This document shows, piece after piece, positions 10,983 to 21,242 of a DNA stretch of 64,000 nt. A model generated the notes under the pieces. That model saw only the letters and a program-made list of their open reading frames with translations, had not been told where the DNA came from and made no database searches. This DNA is from Notoacmeibacter ruber (GTDB lineage Bacteria; Pseudomonadota; Alphaproteobacteria; Rhizobiales; Rhizobiaceae), in assembly GCF_003668555.1 (NCBI RefSeq), contig NZ_RCWN01000001.1, forward strand, positions 2,951,501 through 3,015,500. Reading direction: 5' to 3'. The position numbers and the translations under genes were made by a program. Position 1 is the first letter of the stretch; each line of letters begins with the position of its first letter.

Positions 10983-11603
10983 TCAGGAGACCGGCAGCGG
11001 ATCGCGCCTGTCTGAAGCCGGTTCGGTCCGAGGCGCCATAGGCTGAGTGACGGCCGCGGGCTCGTCCGTGATCGGCTCCGGAGCCGTCATCTTCGGCAGT
11101 TTGACGGGGACGCCTCCCAGAGCCTTGCTGCCGATCGTTTCAGCCGCCTTCCTGGCGAGTTCGGCCTCCACACGGCTCTTGTTCTGGAGCGCGGAGACAG
11201 CCAGTCCGGCTACGCCATTCAGCACATAGCTCGACGTATCGGCCGTGGTGAAGCGCTGCTGCCACTCCGTCTCGCCGGTGGCCTCGTCGGAAATGGTCGC
11301 GGTGCTTTGCATCCGGTTCCCGTCACCGGCGATCAGCGACACGACCGGATTCTTGAAATGAACTTCGGTGATCTCGACGGCCAGCCGTTTCGATGCGCCC
11401 TTTTCGGGCTGGCCTGCAACGGCTTGCCGAAGCCCGTCCTCCGTCATCCGGGCGACGGCGGGCGAACCGCCCTGCGCTGGTTTCGAAACGTCGACAGAGG
11501 AGAAATAATAGTCGCCCGCTGGTTTGTAGGCGCTCTGGCTCTGGCACCCTGCCAGTCCCATGAGCGCGATCATGGCGGCTGCAAATGTTCTGAGGGGGGC
11601 CAT
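10983..11603 (-). CDS. Predicted lipoprotein of unknown function
   Basis: A lipoprotein signal peptide is visible: basic start, hydrophobic stretch, and lipobox LAGC, with the Cys about 20 residues in. The mature part of about 185 residues has no domain I recognise. The middle includes a region predicted to be alternating strands (RLAVEITEVHFKNPVVSLIA), and the C-terminus is rich in Pro, Thr and Glu. The second of two adjacent ATGs (11603) has better spacing from GGAGAG than 11606. It is convergent with alkB and divergent from a glutathione S-transferase gene. Confidence 0.72.
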   Translation of the reverse strand: MAPLRTFAAAMIALMGLAGCQSQSAYKPAGDYYFSSVDVSKPAQGGSPAVARMTEDGLRQAVAGQPEKGASKRLAVEITEVHFKNPVVSLIAGDGNRMQSTATISDEATGETEWQQRFTTADTSSYVLNGVAGLAVSALQNKSRVEAELARKAAETIGSKALGGVPVKLPKMTAPEPITDEPAAVTQPMAPRTEPASDRRDPLPVS

Positions 11604-11799
11604 CATGTCTCTCCGCGATGTTTCGCCGGAAACAGTCTTTGACCGAATTCCTATAATTGCGCACGCGATTCTCTCTGGAACCTCTCGCAAAAGCCGAGTG
11701 TCCGCATCGGGCGCGGTAAAACTGTCACACCGGCTCATCGTTGCAGAGGCATGGAGTAACTCTATCTGGAAGGCCGAACAAACCGAACGGGAGCCTGAC

Positions 11800-12504
11800 A
11801 TGGCCGATCTATCCGCATTCCCCATCACCCGGAAATGGCCGGCAAGCGATTCCGATATTATCCAGCTCTACTCCTATCCAACGCCGAACGGCGTGAAGGT
11901 CTCCGCGATGCTGGAAGAGACGGGAATGGCGTATGAGCCGCATCTCGTTCGTCTGAATGGCGAGCAGAAGACGGAAGAGTTTCTCTCCCTGAACCCGAAC
12001 AACAAGATACCGGCGATCATCGACCCGAATGGACCGGACGGAAAGCCGCTGCCGCTTTTCGAAAGTGGTGCGATCCTGATCTATCTGGCCGACAAATCGG
12101 GCGCGTTTCTCGGCACCAGCGAGAGCGAGCGCTATCATATCCTGCAATGGCTCATGTTCCAGATGGGCGGTCTTGGGCCGATGCTGGGCCAGTTTGGCCA
12201 GTACCGCGACGCCGAGAAGACCGATCTTGGAGAAAAGGATCCACGCACGCGCTACCGTAACGAAAGCCGCCGTCTGATCGGCGTTTTGGACGACGCGCTT
12301 GAGGGAAAGGCTTACCTCGTCGGAGACACGTACTCGATTGCCGATATGGCGGCCTGGCCCTGGGTGCGAGGCGTGAAGGAATTCTACAAGGCCGGCGACG
12401 AACTGGGTCTGACGGAATCGGAAAACGTGACGCGCTGGCTCAACCGCTGCCTTGACCGACCGGCCAGCCAGAAGGCGCTGAAAATTCCCGATCCTGAGGC
12501 TTGA
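11800..12504 (+). CDS. Glutathione S-transferase family protein, YghU/Ure2 type
   Basis: A thioredoxin-like N-terminal domain (IQLYSYPTPNGVKVSAMLEE, then NPNNKIPAIID and ESGAILIYLA) is followed by an all-helical C-terminal domain with QWLMFQMGGLGPMLGQ and YSIADMAAWPW. These are features of the nu-class disulfide-bond oxidoreductases (YghU, YfcG, Ure2p). In that class the active residue is a Thr or Asn and glutathione disulfide is the usual partner. The ATG at 11800 has a good GGGAG ribosome site. It ends four bases before the convergent folC stop. The substrate is unknown. Confidence 0.88.
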   Translation: MADLSAFPITRKWPASDSDIIQLYSYPTPNGVKVSAMLEETGMAYEPHLVRLNGEQKTEEFLSLNPNNKIPAIIDPNGPDGKPLPLFESGAILIYLADKSGAFLGTSESERYHILQWLMFQMGGLGPMLGQFGQYRDAEKTDLGEKDPRTRYRNESRRLIGVLDDALEGKAYLVGDTYSIADMAAWPWVRGVKEFYKAGDELGLTESENVTRWLNRCLDRPASQKALKIPDPEA

Positions 12505-12507
12505 GAC

Positions 12508-13863
12508 TCAATCCGGCAGGGTGCCGTTCTCTTTGAGGACGGCACCGGCCAGATAGAGCGAGCCGCAGATCAGAATGCGCGGCGCTGTGTCATGCGGTTC
12601 CTGATTGGCTGAGAGGAGCTTCAGCGCATTGGCAACCGAATGGATCGGCTCGGCCGGCAATCCGGCCTCGATGGCCCTGGCCGCGAGCGCGTCGTTGGGC
12701 ACGGAAGCGTCGCTATCGGGGACCGGCACAGTGAACACCCGTTTCACCAGCCCGGTGAACTGACGAAAGTAATTGGTCTGATCCTTGGTGTCGATCATCC
12801 CGGCAATGAGAAAGACCGGCCGGTCGTCGATCTCGTTGCGGGCCGCCAGTTCCTCGGCCACCGCCTGCCCTGCTGCAGGGTTGTGTCCGCCATCGAGCCA
12901 GATTTCGCTGTTGTCGGGCGCCAGTTCGACGAGGTCGCCTCGCGAAAGGCGCTGCATTCTCGCTGGCCACTGCACGCTCTGCATGGCCCGGTCGACGGCG
13001 CCGTGGCCGATATCGAAACCCGCGCTCCGAACCGCGGCGATGGCCGCGGCGGCGTTGGCCAATTGATGGCGGCCGAGAAGGCGTGGCATGGAGAGGTCGA
13101 AGAGAACGTCGCCATCCTGATAGACGAAGCGCCCCTGATCGGGAAAGGCAACGAAATCCTGCCCGTAGACGCTGACAGGACACTCCAGCCGCTCCGCCGT
13201 CTCCACCAGAACGTCGCGTGCGGCGTCCTGCATTTGGAAACCGATCACCACCGGACAGCCGGGCTTGATGATGCCGGCCTTCTCGGCGGCGACAAGTTCG
13301 ACACGGTCGCCGAGCCAGGCTGTATGATCGAGAGCCACCGGCATGATCAGGCTGGTCGCCGGACGCGGTATGATATTGGTGGCGTCGAAGCGGCCACCGA
13401 GTCCCACCTCGATAATGGCGACATCCGCCGGATGTTCGGGAAAAAGGACGAACATCGTTGCCGTCAGGAGCTCGAAGACGGTGATATGCTCGCCGCCATT
13501 GGCTTCTGCCACGCGTTCGAGCGCGTCTGCCAGCGTGTCGTCGTCGACGAGCTTGCCGCCGCCGCGTGCGCCGAGACGAAAGCGCTCGTGCCAGCGTACG
13601 AGATGGGGCGAAATATGAACGTGGCAGGAAAGGCCGGCTTCTTCCAGCAATGCGCGGCAGAACGCCGCCGCGCTTCCCTTGCCATTCGTGCCGGCAATAT
13701 GGATCACCGGTGGCAGTCGCAGATGCGGATTGCCGAGCCGTTCCATCAGCCTCAGGATACGATCGAGCGACAGGTCGAACCCCTTCGGATGCAGACCCAT
13801 GAGGCGTTCGATGGCGTTTTCGGCTTTGTTCCCGGTCAGGTTTGGTCCTGTTTCGACGTCCAT
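12508..13863 (-). CDS. folC: Bifunctional dihydrofolate synthase / folylpolyglutamate synthase
   Basis: Mur-ligase family enzyme that adds glutamate to dihydropteroate and then further glutamates to folates, using ATP. The P-loop HIAGTNGKGSAAAF lies near residue 57, followed by TSPH-type HISPHLVRWHERF, the Mg-binding region EVGLGGRFDATN, and WLDGGHNP near the C-terminus. The length of 451 is normal. It starts five bases after the accD stop and is probably cotranscribed with accD and trpA. Confidence 0.95.
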   Translation of the reverse strand: MDVETGPNLTGNKAENAIERLMGLHPKGFDLSLDRILRLMERLGNPHLRLPPVIHIAGTNGKGSAAAFCRALLEEAGLSCHVHISPHLVRWHERFRLGARGGGKLVDDDTLADALERVAEANGGEHITVFELLTATMFVLFPEHPADVAIIEVGLGGRFDATNIIPRPATSLIMPVALDHTAWLGDRVELVAAEKAGIIKPGCPVVIGFQMQDAARDVLVETAERLECPVSVYGQDFVAFPDQGRFVYQDGDVLFDLSMPRLLGRHQLANAAAAIAAVRSAGFDIGHGAVDRAMQSVQWPARMQRLSRGDLVELAPDNSEIWLDGGHNPAAGQAVAEELAARNEIDDRPVFLIAGMIDTKDQTNYFRQFTGLVKRVFTVPVPDSDASVPNDALAARAIEAGLPAEPIHSVANALKLLSANQEPHDTAPRILICGSLYLAGAVLKENGTLPD

Positions 13864-13868
13864 GACGG

Positions 13869-14816
13869 TCAGGCCGCTGCCGGCTGATCCGCCGTGGCCG
13901 GTAGGCGCTTCGGTCCGCCATCTTCAGGCATGTCCGCGTCATCGGGCTGGGCCGTTTCGCTGCTTGGCGGCAGTTTCAGGAGGATGCGGAGAATGCGTGC
14001 GATTGTCGGACGCAGATCGTGACGCGCGACGACCATGTCCACCATGCCGTGATCCTGAAGATATTCGGCAGTCTGGAAGTTTTCCGGTAGCTTCTCGCGG
14101 ATCGTCTGCTCGATGACACGCTTGCCGGCAAAGCCGATCACGGCTCCGGGCTCCGCAATATGGATATCGCCCAGCATGGCATAGGAGGCCGAGACGCCGC
14201 CCGTGGTCGGGTTGGTGAGAACCACGATATAGGGAAGACCCTTCTCGCGGAGCATGTCGAGCGCAGCGGTGGTGCGCGGCAATTGCATCAGCGAGAGGAT
14301 ACCTTCCTGCATGCGTGCGCCGCCGGAGGCCGCGAACATGATGAAGGGCCGTTCGAATTCGATCGCCTTCATGATGCCGGTGATGATGGCTTCACCCGCC
14401 GCCATGCCGAGCGAGCCGCCCATGAAGGTGAAATCGTGACAGGCGACGACGACCGGCACCTGCTCCACCGAGCCGAGTGCCACGACCACGGAATCGTCAA
14501 GGCCGGTCTTGTTGCGATATTCCTTGAGCCGGTCCGTATAACGCTTCACATCGCGGAACTTGAGCGGATCCTGCGGCACGGACGGCAGCTTCAGGCGCTC
14601 ATACCAGTTCTCGTCGAAAAAACTCTTCAGTCGTGCATCGACCGGAATCTTCATGTGATAGCCGGATGAGGGAATGACCCAGAGATTGTCTTCCAACTCC
14701 TTGTGAAAGACCATTTCGCCCGTTTCCGGGCATTTGATCCAGAGGTTTTCCGGAATGTCGCGCTTGCCGAACATCGAGTTGATGCGTGGGCGCACGTAAT
14801 TGGTAATCCAGTTCAT
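13869..14816 (-). CDS. accD: Acetyl-CoA carboxylase carboxyltransferase subunit beta
   Basis: Beta subunit of the carboxyltransferase that transfers carboxyl from biotin to acetyl-CoA, the first step of fatty-acid synthesis. The start [20 protein letters not shown] is the conserved alphaproteobacterial N-terminus. The crotonase-like core shows [12 protein letters not shown] and [12 protein letters not shown]. Unlike the E. coli protein, the N-terminal zinc ribbon keeps only one cysteine ([14 protein letters not shown]), a state I associate with Rhizobiales. The C-terminal tail is Pro- and Glu-rich. It sits in the conserved trpB/trpA-accD-folC block. Confidence 0.95.
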   Translation of the reverse strand: MNWITNYVRPRINSMFGKRDIPENLWIKCPETGEMVFHKELEDNLWVIPSSGYHMKIPVDARLKSFFDENWYERLKLPSVPQDPLKFRDVKRYTDRLKEYRNKTGLDDSVVVALGSVEQVPVVVACHDFTFMGGSLGMAAGEAIITGIMKAIEFERPFIMFAASGGARMQEGILSLMQLPRTTAALDMLREKGLPYIVVLTNPTTGGVSASYAMLGDIHIAEPGAVIGFAGKRVIEQTIREKLPENFQTAEYLQDHGMVDMVVARHDLRPTIARILRILLKLPPSSETAQPDDADMPEDGGPKRLPATADQPAAA

Positions 14817-14925
14817 TGTTCTGCCTCCGGCTGTTCCGGCTCCCGGCAATTGGTCCAGCGATCTCTTACAATGTCACACGTAGGAGCCGCCAATGCCAAT
14901 GACAAACATCAGTTCTATTGGATGG

Positions 14926-15756
14926 TCAGGCGTCTGCCCGGCTGCGGGCCTGTGCGCAACCGCGTGCAAGAGCCGAGACAAGCGTGGAAACCGACGTTGC
15001 AGCTTCCTGCGGCGAGCCTGCCTCGGCCATGGCCGAGACGATTGCCGAGCCTACGACGACGCCGTCCGCCGCCGCGCCGATGGCCCTAGCCTGCTCTTCG
15101 GACTTGACGCCAAAGCCGACACAGACCGGAAGATCGGTATGGCCCTTGATCCGCTTGACCGCATCGCCGACCCCTGAAACATCGGCAGAAAGGTTGGCGC
15201 CGGTAATTCCGGTCATCGAGACATAATAGACGAAGCCGGACGTGTTGGTGAGCACCTTCGGCAGGCGCTTGTCATCGGTCGTCGGCGTTGCGAGCCGGAT
15301 GAAGTTGATCCCGGCCGCCCGGGCGGGAATGCACAGCTCTTCATCCATTTCCGGTGGCAAGTCGACAACAATCAGCCCATCGATCCCGGCCGCCTTCGCG
15401 TCGGCCAGAAAGCGATCGACCCCGTAGACATAGATCGGATTGTAGTAGCCCATCAGAACGACTGGTGTGTCGTCGTCGTTCTTCCGAAAGGTACGCGCGA
15501 TATCCAACGTCTTCGGCAAGGTCTGCCCGCCGGCGAGAGCCCGCTTGCCGGCCATATCGATTGTCGGTCCATCCGCCATCGGGTCGGAAAAGGGCAGGCC
15601 GAGCTCGATGACATCCGCGCCGCTATCGGCGAGCGCCTGCATGACGGCGTTCGAGGTTTCCATGTTGGGGTCGCCAGCCATGAAATAGGTCACGAGGGCG
15701 GGGCGGCCTTCATCGCGCAGCTTTGCAAAGCGGCGATCGATACGTGTCTCGCTCAT
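14926..15756 (-). CDS. trpA: Tryptophan synthase alpha chain
   Basis: TIM-barrel subunit that cleaves indole-3-glycerol phosphate to indole, which is channelled to TrpB. The catalytic residues Glu51 ([11 protein letters not shown]) and Asp62 (MADGPTI) match Glu49 and Asp60 of the enteric enzyme. Phosphate-binding GFGVKS and DGVVVGSA are also present. The length of 276 is normal. The start codon overlaps the stop of cutA (ATGA), so an unrelated gene is placed between trpB and trpA but translated in the same series. Confidence 0.96.
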   Translation of the reverse strand: MSETRIDRRFAKLRDEGRPALVTYFMAGDPNMETSNAVMQALADSGADVIELGLPFSDPMADGPTIDMAGKRALAGGQTLPKTLDIARTFRKNDDDTPVVLMGYYNPIYVYGVDRFLADAKAAGIDGLIVVDLPPEMDEELCIPARAAGINFIRLATPTTDDKRLPKVLTNTSGFVYYVSMTGITGANLSADVSGVGDAVKRIKGHTDLPVCVGFGVKSEEQARAIGAAADGVVVGSAIVSAMAEAGSPQEAATSVSTLVSALARGCAQARSRADA

Positions 15757-16070
15757 TCTTGCGCTTTCGTCTCTTCTTCCACCCAGCGGGCGTAGTCTTC
15801 GGTGGGGATCACATGCTCGTGCCGCGTAATGGCGGGCAGATCATAGTCGTGATTATCGTTGAGGAAGGCGGTCAGCGCGTCGACGCGCGCCTTGCTGGTC
15901 TTGAAGATGACAAGCGCTTCCTTCTCGTGGGCAATCTGCCCCTCCCACCAGTAAAGCGCCGTAACCTGGTCGATAATATTGGCGCAGGCCGCAAGGCGCT
16001 CATTCAACGCGTCCTGGGCCAGTTTCAGCGCGGTATCGCGCGAATGGGTCGTGACATGGATTTCGATCAT
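15753..16070 (-). CDS. cutA: Divalent cation tolerance protein CutA
   Basis: Small trimeric PII-like fold protein associated with copper tolerance in E. coli; its biochemical role is still debated. The 105-residue chain carries the family core [20 protein letters not shown] and the C-terminal region [18 protein letters not shown]. The start MIEIHVTT at 16070 has a GGAAGGG ribosome site. It lies between trpB and trpA and overlaps trpA by four bases, so it is probably expressed with the tryptophan genes. Confidence 0.93.
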   Translation of the reverse strand: MIEIHVTTHSRDTALKLAQDALNERLAACANIIDQVTALYWWEGQIAHEKEALVIFKTSKARVDALTAFLNDNHDYDLPAITRHEHVIPTEDYARWVEEETKAQE

Positions 16071-16149
16071 GGGGCCCTTCCCGATCTCTGGAGGGGCGAA
16101 GCGCTCGCTCTGGTTTCGCGCTTCGCTGGCGTGCAAAAGCCGGATGAAT

Positions 16150-17373
<1,224 letters not shown>

Positions 17374-17495
17374 CGGAGCGTACTTTCACTGGGACCGAAG
17401 ATCGGATGGGCATGCCGCAACTTCGCGGCGTCCTCAAGGCGCGTTCTAGCGAAACGAACCGGGGGGAGCAACGGCGCTGCGACGCCAAGACGTCA

Positions 17496-18083
17496 TCACT
17501 TCGAAGTGTCCGGCATGGCGTCGACTGCATAGCGCTGTATCGTCGGACCAAGGGATTCAATCACCTCGTTCCGGGACATGGCCGCAATAGGGGGAAGTTG
17601 CAGGATGTAGCGACAGAGCGCCAGTCCGAACAACTGGCTGACGATCAGGCCGGCCCGGCGTTCGGCGTCGATCGGGTTAATGCGAGTGACCATGGGCACA
17701 ACCTGGCGGGCGAAAACATCGTGTATATCGGCCCGCATCTCCTCGTTCTGCGCCGCTGAGCGAAGCAGAATGGCGAGACCCTGATCGCGTTTCTCGTCCT
17801 CCCAGAGGTCAAGAAAATGCTCGGTCAGGGTCTTGCCGATCTCCTCGCGATTAAGGCTCCCGGGATCGGGAAACTGCAGGTCGACCACCGTGGCGGCCGC
17901 GAATAGCCGCTCTTTCGAGCCGAAATAACGGATAACCATAGAGGGGTCGATGGGGACGGCCTGAGCGATTTTCCGCACCGTCGCGCCTTCATAGCCTCTT
18001 TCAAAAAAGAGACGACGGGCTGCTATGAGGATTGCGCTTCTGGTTCGCGAGGATTTGGTAGCGTTGCGGTGTTCATCGTGCAT
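17496..18083 (-). CDS. TetR family transcriptional regulator
   Basis: Repressor-type protein with an N-terminal helix-turn-helix (TRSAILIAARRLFFERGYEG to MVIRYFGSKERLF) and a C-terminal region typical of TetR regulators of small-molecule response. The ATG at 18083 is chosen; an in-frame TTG at 18098 would overlap the first operator copy. It is divergent from the HXXEE membrane protein gene, and two near-identical palindromes lie in the shared intergenic region, so it probably controls itself and that gene. The pair interrupts the trp region. The inducer is unknown. Confidence 0.9.
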   Translation of the reverse strand: MHDEHRNATKSSRTRSAILIAARRLFFERGYEGATVRKIAQAVPIDPSMVIRYFGSKERLFAAATVVDLQFPDPGSLNREEIGKTLTEHFLDLWEDEKRDQGLAILLRSAAQNEEMRADIHDVFARQVVPMVTRINPIDAERRAGLIVSQLFGLALCRYILQLPPIAAMSRNEVIESLGPTIQRYAVDAMPDTSK

Positions 18084-18093
18084 AGCCCATTTT

Positions 18094-18154
18094 GCCAACA
18101 GGTGTTGACAAAAACAAGGCGGCTACTCTACCCGTTAAGTCAACAGGTGTTGGC
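18094..18154. promoter_or_regulatory. Twin TetR-type operators in a divergent promoter region
   Basis: The near-palindrome CAACAGGTGTTG occurs at 18096-18107 and again at 18141-18152, 45 bp apart. Its two-base flanks are mirrored (GC and AC in one copy, GT and GC in the other). The first copy overlaps a TTGACA hexamer (18105-18110) that could serve as a -35 box for the rightward gene. One copy sits just upstream of each start codon. This fits repression of both genes by the adjacent TetR protein. Confidence 0.8.
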
Positions 18155-18181
18155 TTTTAGGTAGATAAGGCGGTGACGCAG

Positions 18182-18805
18182 ATGAACTCACATGTGAGCG
18201 GTCATGACTTCCTGATCGGCGCGCTGATCGCGCTCGTGATGGGTGCGGCCTTCGTCGTGTTCGGAGGGATGCCGCTACTGGCGACCTTCGTGCCGGGTCT
18301 CGCCTTCGCCTTGGGACTTCTGGCATTCCTACGAAAACAGAACGTTGCAATGGCCGAGGGCGCGCGACTTTACCCGCTCTATTTTGGAACGTTGGCGTGG
18401 CAGTTCATCCATTTCGCGGAAGAATACATCACCGGGTTTCGAAGCCGTTTCCCGGAGCTCTTCGGCAGCACGCCCTATTCCGCCGAACTCTTCGTCGAGA
18501 TCAACATGATCTCGTACTTTGTCTTCGTGATTGCATTCCTGCTCGTATTTGAGGGTCGGCGCCGCTTCCTGCTCATCCCGGTGCTGTTCTTCGTGATCTA
18601 TGGCGCCATCGGCAACGCGATCGCACACACCTATTGGGCGCTCTGGTCTGGCGGTTACTTTCCCGGCCTCTTCACCGCGCAGCTCTACTGGGTGCTTGGG
18701 CCAATGCTGCTGGCACGACTGCTTGGCTCCTGGCGGCCGGCTATCGTGACGACCACCGGGTTCGGGATCGTGCTGATCGCTACGCTGACGCTGACCATGA
18801 TTTGA
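18182..18805 (+). CDS. HXXEE-domain integral membrane protein
   Basis: Polytopic membrane protein of about 207 residues with roughly six predicted helices. The motif HFAEEY (HxxEE), followed by a second conserved histidine in NAIAHTYWALWSGGYFPG, matches the HXXEE family of unknown function. The ATG at 18182 is preferred for spacing from GGCGG; a GTG at 18173 is also possible. It is divergent from a TetR gene and has operator copies in its promoter, so it is probably induced by a small molecule. The conserved His and Glu residues could bind metal or act catalytically, but this is inference. Confidence 0.72.
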   Translation: MNSHVSGHDFLIGALIALVMGAAFVVFGGMPLLATFVPGLAFALGLLAFLRKQNVAMAEGARLYPLYFGTLAWQFIHFAEEYITGFRSRFPELFGSTPYSAELFVEINMISYFVFVIAFLLVFEGRRRFLLIPVLFFVIYGAIGNAIAHTYWALWSGGYFPGLFTAQLYWVLGPMLLARLLGSWRPAIVTTTGFGIVLIATLTLTMI

Positions 18806-18881
18806 GGTGAGCGCTTTCGGTTCGCCTGACGGCTTTCGTCACGCGGCCCTTTTTAGCGCTGGATGACCGAGAACCGGCGAA

Positions 18882-19523
18882 TTAAGCCGCCTCGGCCTCC
18901 CGAATAGCCGCAAAGAAGGCGCGGATGCGCTCGGGATCCTTGGTGCCCGGCGCGCTTTCCAGTGAGGAAGAAACATCCAGTCCGCCGGGCGAGCAGACAC
19001 GAAGGGCTTCCTGCACATTGTCAGGCGACAGTCCGCCTGAAAGAAACCAGTCGCCTTTGAGGTCCTTCAGGATCGACCAGTCGAAAGAGACGCCATTGCC
19101 GCCAGGCAGCACGGCTCCCTTTGGCGCCTTGGCGTCGAAGAGCAGTTTGTCCGCAATGTCCGCATATTCATCGATGCCGGAGAGATCGTCCGCCGTTTCC
19201 ACGGCGATCGCCTTCATCACGGGCAAACCATAGCGATCCTTGATTTCCTCGACGCGATACGCTTCTTCCTTTCCGTGAAGCTGGAGCATGTCCGGCCCAA
19301 CCGTCTCGACGATCGCATCAAGCATGCCGTCGCCGGCATCTACGGTTACCGCGACGACACTGACGCGCTGGTCCTTGGCGCGTTTCGCCAGTTCGCCAGC
19401 ATGGGATGGACCGACATGGCGCGGCGATAGCGGGTAGAATACGAAACCGACATGGCTGGCACCCGAGGCGATGGCGACATCCACCGTCTGCTCGCTGCCG
19501 AGCCCGCAGATCTTGACGTCCAT
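18882..19523 (-). CDS. trpF: Phosphoribosylanthranilate isomerase
   Basis: TIM-barrel enzyme converting phosphoribosylanthranilate to its carboxyphenylamino-deoxyribulose isomer in tryptophan synthesis. The catalytic Cys6 is in MDVKICGL. Other family motifs are ASHVGFVFYPLSPRHV, LHG, and FLSGGLSPDNV near the C-terminus. The length of 213 is normal. In relatives it directly precedes trpB; here about 1.5 kb holding the TetR/HXXEE pair lies between them, so it probably has its own promoter. Confidence 0.95.
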   Translation of the reverse strand: MDVKICGLGSEQTVDVAIASGASHVGFVFYPLSPRHVGPSHAGELAKRAKDQRVSVVAVTVDAGDGMLDAIVETVGPDMLQLHGKEEAYRVEEIKDRYGLPVMKAIAVETADDLSGIDEYADIADKLLFDAKAPKGAVLPGGNGVSFDWSILKDLKGDWFLSGGLSPDNVQEALRVCSPGGLDVSSSLESAPGTKDPERIRAFFAAIREAEAA

Positions 19524-19674
19524 CGAATTGTCTCCGGTTCAAACCAACAAGAAGCGCACCCGCCTCGGTCGGGGCGAATGCGCAGTGCACAATTTAGGGC
19601 GTCGGGCAATGCAGTGCAAGCAAACGGCCGGATTGACCGGCAGAACTGCGGCATATGGTGAACGGACGCTGCTT

Positions 19675-20466
19675 TCAGCTCGAAAAATCGAAGGCCTGCA
19701 ATCGACCGCCATGCTCTTTTAGCCATGCCTTGGCTTCGTCCACACGGGGGCAGAGGTCGTGGCATATCGCCCAGAAATGCCGGCCATGGTTCATTTCGGC
19801 CAGATGGGCGACCTCATGGGCGACGAGATAGTCGATCACGAAATCGGGCGCCATCATGATGCGCCATGAGAAGGAGAGGGTACCGTTCGCGGTGCAACTG
19901 CCCCACCGACTGCGCGTATCGCGAAACCGGACCGCTTCGATCGGGCGGCCGAGCGTTGCGGCGTGGGCGTGAGCGAGCGGCACCATCATGGCTTCCGCCT
20001 CTTGGCGCAGGAATGCGGCGAGCCGTTTCGGCAAGGCTTCCTGGGGGCCATGAACGAGAATGGTCGGCCCGTCTTTTTCCTCGATGAGGGCTGGCAGGCC
20101 GCGCAGTTGTCCGGAATGGAGAATTCGGCAGGAGCGACCGCGAAAGGTGAGGTCGCCGCCCGCTACGAGTTCGGTTCCCTGATGGCGGTCCAGTCGTTCG
20201 GCCAGCCAGCCGGCATTGCGATCCAGAAAAGCATCGATCTGTTTTTTTGAAACACCGGGCGGTGCGGTTACACGCAGTGAACGTCCACCCGGCACGATGC
20301 GCAGGATCAGGCGTCTGGCGCGAGGATTGCGGTGAATGGCGAGCGGCAAGGCCCGTTCACCGACGGCGTGCAGGCGTTCTTCCTTCTTTGTCGAAGGCGA
20401 GCGGCGCTGAAAAAGGAGGGGCGAGGCGGCAACCATGACGCGCACAATAAAGCGATTCGGTTCCAT
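19675..20466 (-). CDS. YgjP-like zinc metallopeptidase (DUF45/M48 group)
   Basis: Predicted zinc-dependent peptidase. The C-terminal half has the metal-binding HEVAHLAEMNHGRHFW (HExxH with a third His), preceded by FRDTRSRWGSCTANGTLSFSWRI, which are signatures of the YgjP/DUF45 family. The N-terminal half contains RRLILRIVPGGRSLRVTAPPG, also typical. The start is uncertain. 20466 or 20436 are likely because sequence farther upstream contains the terminator of the preceding gene. The physiological substrate is unknown. Confidence 0.85.
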   Translation of the reverse strand: MEPNRFIVRVMVAASPLLFQRRSPSTKKEERLHAVGERALPLAIHRNPRARRLILRIVPGGRSLRVTAPPGVSKKQIDAFLDRNAGWLAERLDRHQGTELVAGGDLTFRGRSCRILHSGQLRGLPALIEEKDGPTILVHGPQEALPKRLAAFLRQEAEAMMVPLAHAHAATLGRPIEAVRFRDTRSRWGSCTANGTLSFSWRIMMAPDFVIDYLVAHEVAHLAEMNHGRHFWAICHDLCPRVDEAKAWLKEHGGRLQAFDFSS

Positions 20467-20612
20467 AAGGTTAACAGGAACTGACCGCTTTTCGTGTGGC
20501 CCGCGAAACCGCAAACCAACACCATCGAGAATCGTGCGAATGAAGAAAATCGTGAAACGTCCGCTTTCGATGACGGGCACCCAAGCCTGCCATATCACAG
20601 AAACCAAAAGAA

Positions 20613-20638
20613 AGGCCGGGTTCATTTAAACCCGGCCT
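20613..20638 (-). terminator. Rho-independent terminator after the DUF2852 gene
   Basis: AGGCCGGGTT (20613-20622) pairs perfectly with AACCCGGCCT (20629-20638). Read on the minus strand, it is followed by TTTCTTTT, so it terminates the leftward DUF2852 transcript. Confidence 0.85.
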
Positions 20639-20664
20639 GAAACAATCGTTCGTGTCGAACAGCC

Positions 20665-21117
20665 TTACCCGGCGTACGCGCCACCGGCCAGATCACCGGT
20701 CTGATCGGCTTTTTCGTGTTCGACCGTCTTGCGCTCGCGGCGGGCGGCCATGAAGGATTCGAATTCCTGCTTGTCGCGCGCCATGCGCAGTTCGCGCATA
20801 TGCGTATCGAACTCTTCACGCATTTCCTCGACCTTGCGGCGCTCTTCCGCAAGACGCTTCAATTCGTCATCACGCCATGCGTCAAAAGCAACATTGCCGG
20901 TCGACGGCGCAGATGCGCTACGCGCTGCGCGGCGCCATCCCGCCACGACGCGATCGGTGGCACCGTTGACGTCTGTCCTGAAGGCTTCCAGCCGGTCACC
21001 CCACAGGATGAAGGCCAGCATGGCCAATCCAAGCGGCCACCAGAGCATGAAGCCGATGATCATCAACGCGATGGTCGCGGGCGTCCAGGCGGGACGGATC
21101 AGGGCATTGGATTTCAT
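20665..21117 (-). CDS. DUF2852 domain protein
   Basis: Small alphaproteobacterial membrane-associated protein of unknown function. An N-terminal membrane segment (WTPATIALMIIGFMLWWPLG, continuing for a few residues) is followed by a charged cytoplasmic region with NVAFDAWRDDELKRLAEERR and FDTHMRELRMARDKQEFESF, the DUF2852 signature and probably coiled coil. The ATG at 21117 sits nine bases from AAGG and is preferred over 21126, which would overlap it. The gene is monocistronic with a strong terminator and an inverted repeat in its promoter region. Confidence 0.85.
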   Translation of the reverse strand: MKSNALIRPAWTPATIALMIIGFMLWWPLGLAMLAFILWGDRLEAFRTDVNGATDRVVAGWRRAARSASAPSTGNVAFDAWRDDELKRLAEERRKVEEMREEFDTHMRELRMARDKQEFESFMAARRERKTVEHEKADQTGDLAGGAYAG

Positions 21118-21162
21118 CGAAAGCATCCTTTCTCACCTGCGGTCACACGAAGTGGGGGATCG

Positions 21163-21186
21163 AAACATAGCGACCGCTCTATGTTT
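21163..21186. promoter_or_regulatory. Inverted repeat upstream of the DUF2852 gene
   Basis: AAACATAG (21163-21170) and CTATGTTT (21179-21186) form a perfect inverted repeat with an 8-bp spacer, about 45-70 bp upstream of the DUF2852 start. It has the form of an operator; the regulator is unknown. Confidence 0.4.
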
Positions 21187-21242
21187 ATGAGATGGGAATT
21201 GCTTCGGTCCGATTCAAGATTTTGTGGGTCTAAATCGATCGA

